Shown: positions 22,601-31,600 of the stretch, piece after piece
Numbering within the stretch: the stretch's first letter is position 1
Layout: each line of letters opens with the position of its first letter
Assembly (NCBI RefSeq): GCF_000237925.1
Contig: NC_031502.1
Location: 49,019,283 to 49,083,282 of the forward strand
From: Schistosoma mansoni
Lineage: Eukaryota > Platyhelminthes > Trematoda > Strigeidida > Schistosomatidae
Direction of reading: 5' to 3'
Length of the DNA stretch: 64,000 nt
Translations under genes and position numbers: made by a program
The notes under the pieces: model-generated
What the model saw: only the letters and a program-made list of their open reading frames with translations
Told to the model about the DNA's origin: nothing
Databases searched by the model: none

Positions 22601-25600
22601 GCATCTGGTAACTGCCGGAAGCTCTTCCAACTCATCCGAGCCACTGGCAGCAAGAAGTCTGGTGTGAGTGAAACAATCTACGAGGATGACGGGATGCCAA
22701 TCACCAATATCTCTCGACGTCTTGGACGATGGGCGGAATTCTTCGAAGGGCAGTTCAACTGGCCTGCTGCTCCAGCAACATCAACCAGCTTGTCCTGCCC
22801 CCCATGGCCGGTGACGACTGATCCACCAAACGAGGCGGAAGTCCGCAAGGAACTCCAACTCCTGAAGCGCTACAAATCACTAGGCCCAGATGACTTACCT
22901 CCGGCTCTTTTTAAAGATGGTGGTGACTTTCTGGCTAAGGAACTGACTGTGTTGTTTGGAAAGGTTTGGGAGTCAGAAAGTGTTCCAACATCATGGAATG
23001 AGTCGATAGTCGTCCCTATCTTTAAAAAGGGTTCACGTTGTTCCTGTAACAACTACCGGGGAATAAGTCTACTTCCGATTGCGTCCAAACTATTGGCTTC
23101 TATCATTCTTCGTAGGTTGTTTAAAACCCGAGAACGATTGACTCGCGAGGAGCAGGCTGGTTTTCGTTCTGGTCGAGGATGCATTGATCACATCTTCACC
23201 CTCCGCCAAATGTTAGAACACCGTCATACTTATCGCAGGCCAACAATCGTAGTGTTTCTTGATATCAGGGCTGCCTTCGATTCGTTGGACAGGACTGTTC
23301 TCTGGGATTGTCTATTGAAGAAGGGTGTGCCTGAGATGTTTATTAACATCTTAAAGGCCCTGTATACAAACACCTCAGGCAGGGTGAGGGCATACGACCA
23401 CCTTTCTCCCTTGTTCCATTCGAGCAGTGGGGTTAGGCAGGGTTGCCCGATCTCACCATTCCTCTTCAACTTTGCTATCGACGACATTCTGGAAACAGCT
23501 CTGATGGATGTAAGTAATGGCGGTGTGGATATGTTACCTGGAGAACGACTTCTCGACCTTGAGTATACAGATGATATTGTCTTACTGTGCGATAATGCTC
23601 AAGCCATGCAATCCGCACTTAATCAGTTGGCAATCAGTGTCCGCAGGTACGGCATGTACTTTGCACCCTCCAAGTGCAAAGTACTCCTACAAGACTGGCA
23701 GGATTCTCATCCTGTACTCACCCTAGATGGTGAGCAGATTGAAGTAGTTGAGAAGTTCGTGTATCTAGGTAGCTACATAAGTGCTGGTGGTGGCGTGAGT
23801 GATGAGATCGATGCACGTATAATGAAAGCCAGAGCGGCTTATGCCAATCTGGGCCATCTTTGGCACCTTCGTGATGTTAGTCTGGCTGTCAAGGGTCGGA
23901 TCTACAACGCGTCGGTGAGAGCAGTTTTGCTCTATGCTTGTGAAACCTGGTCTCTCCGAGTTGAGGATGTTAGACGACTCTCTGTGTTCGATCATCGTTG
24001 TCTCCGAAGGATTGCTGACATACAGTGGCAACACCATGTTAGTAATGCAGAGGTTCGGCATCGTGTGTTCGGGCGCAGAGACGATAATTCAATTGGTGTC
24101 ACCATCTTGAAACACCGACTTCGGTGGCTTGGACATGTTTTACGAATGTCGTCCCAGAGAATTCCACGTCGTGCATTATTTGCCGACCCTGGGACTGGTT
24201 GGAAAAAGCGGAGAGGAGGTCAGTGTATGACATGGTGTCGTGGTATGAAAGAAAGCTGCAAAGGGCTAGCTTCTGTTGGTCCTTCACGACTCCCTGGCTG
24301 GGGTCCGAGAGATGGTGCAACACAGTGGCTAGAGACGTTATCAGATATGGCTCAGAATAGAAGCCAGTGGCGAACCTGCTGCAACCTTCTTTTACTTTCT
24401 ACATAAAGAGTGGTTCTAACTTTCTTAACTGAAAGAGTTTTCTGGTTGTACATTTCAGTCCGCCTTATCTTTTCATCCTTTCTCTTCCTACTTTCATTAT
24501 TTTGTGTGGCGCATATGTATCTGGTGCCCTTTTGTACCAATATATATGTGTTTAAATAAAATAAAATAAAATAAGTCTTACTATTAATCGCTTAATTGAT
24601 TCGATGATTCATTCATTTCGCTATGTATGCATATGTACATTTTAATCCTGTTGTTTACTGACTCGCTCGCTCACTCGCTTGCTTTATAGCACTACTCTTT
24701 CATGCTTGCTTAACGTACCTGTAATTTTGAATATCTGTGCGTGGTTCAATAATAAACGCAATCAACACCTTGTATTCGCCTTCTGATTTATACGCCGTTG
24801 GGGCGTTATCTAGTCGCAGTTATCAGGACGAACAATAGACAAAGTTCAAGGATAATATCGAATATCGACCACCACATACGTCTCGGTTCAACCAATTCCC
24901 AACATTTTTCAAACCTACTCCGACATCAGCCAATATTACCCATCGAGGTAGGCAATGGTCAAGCACACGTAGAATATGCCCTAATCACCTCAATTGATCA
25001 ATACTCAGTCTTACTAACCGATTTGCCTAGAACCCTACACTTATCCTCAATATTCTTCATTTAATTTTTCTACCATATGAGGCCAGTGCCTAGGAATACA
25101 TCTGTAGCCAAGTAATTGCAAACTCCACGTCTCCTGCTTTACAGACATAGTAATGTACAGAGAACTGCTGCACAGTGTACTTCCTCTTTGGTTGGCGGAT
25201 TGTCATTTCATCTCCACAAAAAGGTAACACCAGTTAACGAAAGCTGAGTGAACTTTCTGACCTGATTAGACATCAACCATCTATCAGAGTTGAAAGACTT
25301 CCAAGATAACTGTATGCAGCGAACAACAGTATATGTAGAAAATTCGCTTACATGGGTAAAACGATACAAACAACTTTCGTGGAAGAACAGATTATATGGT
25401 TGAATTTTACCTTACAAAGGCCAATAATGTGAATTTTGTGAGGGGTTTGAAACTGTTTTCTTGTTAAGACTACATTTTAAAGGGTCAGGCTTAGAAAGCC
25501 AAAAGGTACATATAAACACTAATGTAAAACGTTGTTGGGAGGTGCAAGTAATTCTAATTGCAATTTTTAAGAAGTCTTGGAAGTACGGTCAGTACTTACT

Positions 25601-28600
25601 ATCATTTTAAAGTGGGTCAACAACAAACACCGAGTTTAGATAGTTTGATGTTTAGTAGCAGTAGCAAATGAGATCAATTCCGAACTGATCGGTTTTATTG
25701 TCAGAAACTCGCTAACCACTAAATTGTGAGATGAACCTGATGTGCCCAGTAGCATAACCACGATTCCAATGATAGTTTGTTAAGTTCATACTATTAATGA
25801 AAGACTGTAATTTGACCCGATCGTTGCTGCTACCTTGACGTGGTGGTCGGGCTTGCCTATCGTGATGAAGCAATCGAGCTATGCTGGCTGGAACAATCGT
25901 TCCTCGAGGTCCTACCATGCCAGACAGGTCGGTTGAAGAGCGGTGAGACTAAAAGCAGCAAACCCAAGGTCCGAAGGCGAAGTCGTACTGCTGACTGTAC
26001 AGAGGTGTGACAGCAGTAAGGTGTTTCCTTCAGACAACCAGCATGACAGCGATGCTGCCTTCCCACAAGGAGGGGTGGGGTTAGAAAAGGTCGACCCTAA
26101 AAATGCACACCTCGCCTTATCCCACGGATATCCGTCTCCGGCGGTAAGGTTTTTTTGAAGAACGGAGCTAACACAAAAACTACCCACAAAAAGGTCGTGT
26201 GTGACCGACCTCAAGCAGTTGTCCCTTGGGCACTGCGGTCACGCTCTCAGGTCATTAAGACCACTTCTAACCCAATTTCCTTTTCAGGTACCTCTAGAAG
26301 AATCCTTCCACGGTGTGGGCAACCGGGAAGTGATAACTGCCCTCATACCTCTAACAACACTCAAGACCACTGTATTCATAATCAATCTCCTTCTTCAATT
26401 CCTACTATTCCTTCTACCTTGACTTTCAACACTAAACTTCCTGTTCCGGTTTCCTCCTCAAGTGTCACCATGGCCAACGATTCTAGTGCGCGAAACGCTG
26501 TCCCAGGTCTACTAAAACCTCGCTCCAAACTACACATTGGAGCCTTCAACGTACGTACCCTATGCCAAATCGGTCAACAGGCCTCCTTAGCTAAAACTCT
26601 AGAATCTCGTACCATTGATGTATGCTGTGTCTCCGAAACACGCATACAGGATCCCAGTGTGGTCATTCACTTGACCTCACCTCGCCAAAATGGACAGCCG
26701 ACGAAATACACCCTCCGTGTATCTGGCGACCCGTTGGCTAGTTCTCGTGGACTTGCAGGTGTAGGCATAGCACTAAGTACAATGGCAGAACAGGCACTAC
26801 TAGAATGGATCCCCGTTAACAGTCGCCTGTGTGCTGTCCGGCTAAATGGCTCCGTAAGAACTCGGAAGGATAGGGACACACGTCGTTGCCTTTTCGTCGT
26901 TTCTGCCTACGCTCCCACTGACCGCAGCCATGATGAAGTAAAAGATGACTTTTACAGAAAACTCTCTGAGCTTCTTCAGAAAGCTAAGCGCTCAGACATA
27001 GTAGTCGTAGCGGGTGACTTTAATGCCCAGGTAGGCAGCTTAAATCAAACAGAAAGACATTTAGGTGGGTGTTTTAGTATTCCGGCTCAACGAACCGATA
27101 ATGGTGATCGTCTGCTGCAACTATGCTCAGACAATCGTTTATTTTTAGCAAGCACTAATTTTAAACATAAGGAGAGACATCGTCTAACATGGCGACCACC
27201 TGCACCAAACCAACGATGGACTCAAATAGACCATATTGTCATCAGTCATCGTTGGAGAGGCTCAATAGAAGATTGTCGCTCGTATTGGAATACTTGTTTA
27301 GACTCTGATCACGCTTTAATACGAGCGCGCATTTGTCTGCGCCTCAATGGACGCAGGAAAATTACACTAAGAAGACCCATTAGGATTGAACTGGAGGACG
27401 AGAAAGCCAAATGCGAATTCCAGAAACAACTGAGTTCACATCTAGGCAGTTCTGTAAACGAGACTGACCCAGATGCTGCTTGGAAAGACATACGAACAGC
27501 TGTGGAAACAGCAGTCACATCTATTAGTCATTTAAACCATAGGGCTCCAAAAAACCAGTGGATTTCCTCTAAGTCCATTTCACTGATGGATTCGCGTAAA
27601 CTCATCCCATCAGGCTCTGAACACGACGAAGAGCGTAAACAAATTAGATCTAGGTTAACTAAAAGTCTAAGGAACGATCGTGAGCAGTGGTGGGCAACGA
27701 AAGCAAAAGAGATGGAAAAGGCAGCGGCTGTAGGCAACACCAGGCAACTATTCAGACTAATAAAAGAAACCGGAATTAAGAAGTCAAGTGTAAGTGAGAC
27801 AATCTCCGAAAAAGACGGAACCCTTATCTGCTCTCAACCTAAACGTTTAGAACGATGGGCGGAACACTTTGAGGAGCAGTTTAGCTGGCCTTCAGCTACT
27901 GCACAACTACCCACTATTCCCAGAAAACCTGAATGGAACATTGAGGTAGGCCCCCCGACCCTACTTGAAGTTCAAAAGGCTATGAGTAATCTGAAACGAG
28001 GAAAAGCAGCTGGTCCTGATGGATTGGCTCCAGAGGTCTTTAAATATGGTGGTCCAATTTTAGCGATTAGGTTGACTAATATTCTGGCTAAAATCTGGGA
28101 GACGGATGTAATCCCATCCGACTGGTCACAATCACTGATTGTCCCAATATATAAAAAGGGGTCAAAATCATCCTGCGATAACCATAGAGGGATTAGTCTG
28201 ACTAACATAGCATCTAAAATACTAGCCTCAATAATTATCGGGCGCCTAACTAAGACTCGTGAACTGCAAACACGAGAAAATCAGGCTGGCTTCAGACCTG
28301 GTCGTGGCTGTATCGACCACATATTCACCATTCGTCAAGTTTTAGAGCACAGACACGCTTATCGGCGTCCGACAATGATAGTTTTTCTTGACTTGAAAGC
28401 AGCATTTGACTCTGTAGATCGAGAGGTTCTGTGGCAGTGTCTGTCATTGAAAGGTGTACCTGAGAAGTACATAAACCTTGTGAAGGCTCTTTACTCGAAC
28501 ACTATTAGTCGAGTAAGAGCTTATGGCGAACTGTCATCTGATTTTACAACCTCAAGTGATGTCCGTCAAGGCTGTCCATTATCCCCATTTTTGTTTAACT

Positions 28601-31600
28601 TCATTATAGACCTGTTGCTGCAAATAACACTCTCTTCGACTGAATCTACAGGAATTGATCTCCTACCAGGGGGACCACTAAGCGACTTAGAATACGCAGA
28701 TGACATAGTCCTGTTTGGTGAAGACGCTGGCAAAATGCAGAGTCTTCTGTTGGAACTCAGTAATAATGCCAGGATGTTTGGGATGCGTTTCTCCCCATCC
28801 AAATGTAAATTGTTACTCCAGGACTGGCCTGCGTCAACACCCGAACTAAGGATAGGGAGTGAAGTAGTCGAACGCGTCGACAACTTCACTTATCTTGGAA
28901 GTCTGATCAGCCCTAATGGGTTGGTGTCTGACGAAATCTCTGCACGGATTCAAAAAGCTCGTTTGGCTTTTGCCAACTTACGTCACCTATGGCGTAGACG
29001 AGATATCCGTCTATCAATTAAGGGACGAGTATACTGCGCATCAGTTCGTTCTGTTCTACTTTACGGCTGTGAAACATGGCCATTAAGAGTAGAAGATACT
29101 CGTAGGTTACTAGTATTTGACCACAGATGCCTTAGAAATATTGCTCGCATCTGCTGGGATCACCGGGTAAGTAATAGTGAGGTTCGACGCAGGGTAATAG
29201 GGAATGATGGTAAATCAGTTGATGAGGTGATGAATCTTCATCGACTGAGATGGTTAGGCCACGTGTTACGTATGCCTGAACACCGATTACCACGACGCGC
29301 TACGCTGACTAGTGTAGGAGATGGTTGGAAGAGAGTTAGGGGCGGCCAAACCAAAACATGGCATCAATGCTTGAAGTCACTAACTTCTAGTCTGAGCCAT
29401 GTTGGCAGATGCAGACTACCTGGTTGGGGTCCGCGTGACTATCGTAACCAATGGTTGGAAATTGTAGGTAACATGACTCAAAATCGATCACAATGTCGTA
29501 GGTGTATACACTCTTTATCTTCCCTTAAACCTTGATATTAAAATTGTTTCATAACTTTTTTCCTTCCTATACTATATCCTTATATACAACCTTTCTTTAT
29601 ATACTACCACCACTAAATTAATTACTTCTATGAATCCGGTGTTGATCTTGTTGTGCTAACGAGGTATGGCAACTTGGACCGATGCATATATGTGCCTGGT
29701 CCTACGTTGTAGCTGACTGACTGACTGAAGAGGGTGAACACTAAACATTAGATGGTGACTTCACTAAGAGTGAGTGCAGATCGAAAATGTCTCGATCACC
29801 ATTAAATTGGGAAAAACAACTTTTGATGCAAATCTGATTGCTAATAAAAACAACTTCTATTCGTATCTAAACATTCAGCCGACGTTAAGATTTAAGCCAA
29901 GTGCATTTATTTGAGACTATTCAGATGACTGACGAACATATTTTTCTGCATCCTGCAAGGGATCTTATGGGATGTAACTAAGAATATTGAAAATATTTTC
30001 CCTTTTAGTTATTTTACCACAAATCAAATACATGACTACCAACCACTACGTTAAAGCTCTTAATCATGATACACCCTACTGTGGTTTGAATGGTTAAATA
30101 GTCAGTTAAAAGCCAAGTACATGAAATTGTACTGAGTACCATTAAGTGACTCAAATATGGAAAGACTTAACAGTGCACTTGTTAGTCAACCAACAATTTT
30201 TTATTAAAAAGCGATGTCAACATCATACAAACTAAGGAACTACATTTAAAAAGGAAGATTTGTAACTTACACAAAAGGTATGCATAGATTTTCCCCCAGT
30301 GAGAGCGAGATAAATTAATTGCTTTTAATGCATCAGGTCGATTAGGGAATTCAACAACAGCACAGATTTTGACACCGAGTTGACTATGTAGTATTTGTGA
30401 ACGTTTAAGATCAGATGGTATCTTGCGGTTTGGAAACAGAACACGCACTAAAGATGGAGGATGGCCATTCATCTGCAAGGTAAAATGAAAACAAAAGTAG
30501 AATATTTTATGATGTACGTTACACACTGAGCTATATTTTTCATATTACAGGGACTATTGTGCAATGATAATTGTGATCAAAAGAGAAGGATTTCGTATTA
30601 ATCAAGACTTATTTAACTGTTGTGACTTCAAGAAAATTCAGTATGTGTCCAAATAAAAGGGCTCAACAACCGAATCGCTGACCAACTCAATGGGCGAATT
30701 TCATTTTGATCCTGATGCTGGTGTCACATTTGAATCATGGTTTAAGAGATACTAAGACATTTTTCAAGTTGAGTTTTCACATCAAGATGACTCTTCAGAG
30801 GTGATAATTTTACTTCGTAGACTTGGAGCGGCTGAACATGAAAAGCATTCGAACATTACCTTGCCAAAAAAATCATCGACTTCTCATTATATTGTGCAGA
30901 AGTCAACAGAAATTTGCATTAATCAGACTTTGTTGTTTAATTTGAGATATAATTGTCTTAGAACTGTTGATATTTGGAAGTAATTTTTTTCATATGCAGC
31001 ATTTGTTAATAAGCAATGAAAGAGTTCCACATTGCGCCCACTTTTTGATGAACAATTCAAGTGTCTTATCTTTGTATTAGGGTTGTAGTCATCGTCAGAC
31101 TCAAATATTCGTACTAGAATCGAGTCAAATCCCAACCTTACGTTTAAAGATATTACAAATGAATGTCGTCATATTGTTAATCTTAAGAATGATACTAAAA
31201 TAATCGAACATCCAAATCCCGATCCATTTCATTTACTGAAAATTACTCATTCAGACCGCAGTATTAATGTCACAAAGCATGATTTACGAAGTTTTCCTCG
31301 TCTGAACCAAATGCATAATGTTCATGACTCTAGTTCACGTCGCTCGACAATGCCTCCAACTAGTTGTTGGAAGTGTGAGGCATGGCATTTCTCCCGTTTC
31401 TGCCCATTCGATAAGCATGATTGACTCTCTAATTAGGCTTTTTCTGATTGGCCCTCCATATCACTGTTTCTGTTGTTTGGTTGGGAATACGTACTCTTAA
31501 ACAGTGGACGATTTTAAGACATAAGGATATATAGAAATATATACATTAACTTTGGCGTGAAAACTAGTGAACTGTGTACGGACCGAAAGCAGGTTAAAGG

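Larger units (their letters stand above)
19341..24875 (+). mobile_element. Ty3/gypsy-type LTR element, 3' part, fossil
   Basis: Fossil piece of a Ty3/gypsy-like element. It holds the end of the integrase region (19487-20140, with NGTVERLHQQLKASL and CPAELVYGTTLRLPGEF), a purine tract at 20471-20481, and then the LTR, which runs to about 24875 and contains a complete LINE at 20670-24576. The gag and RT parts are absent and the remaining part is broken. It lies inside an older LINE remnant; ATAC stands at both junctions (19337-19340 and 24876-24879). Confidence 0.7.

Noticed and set aside
25500-25690. Missing exon of the LARP6-like gene next to a minus-strand GTAAGT at 25588.
   Set aside because: All three reading frames before the donor contain stops.
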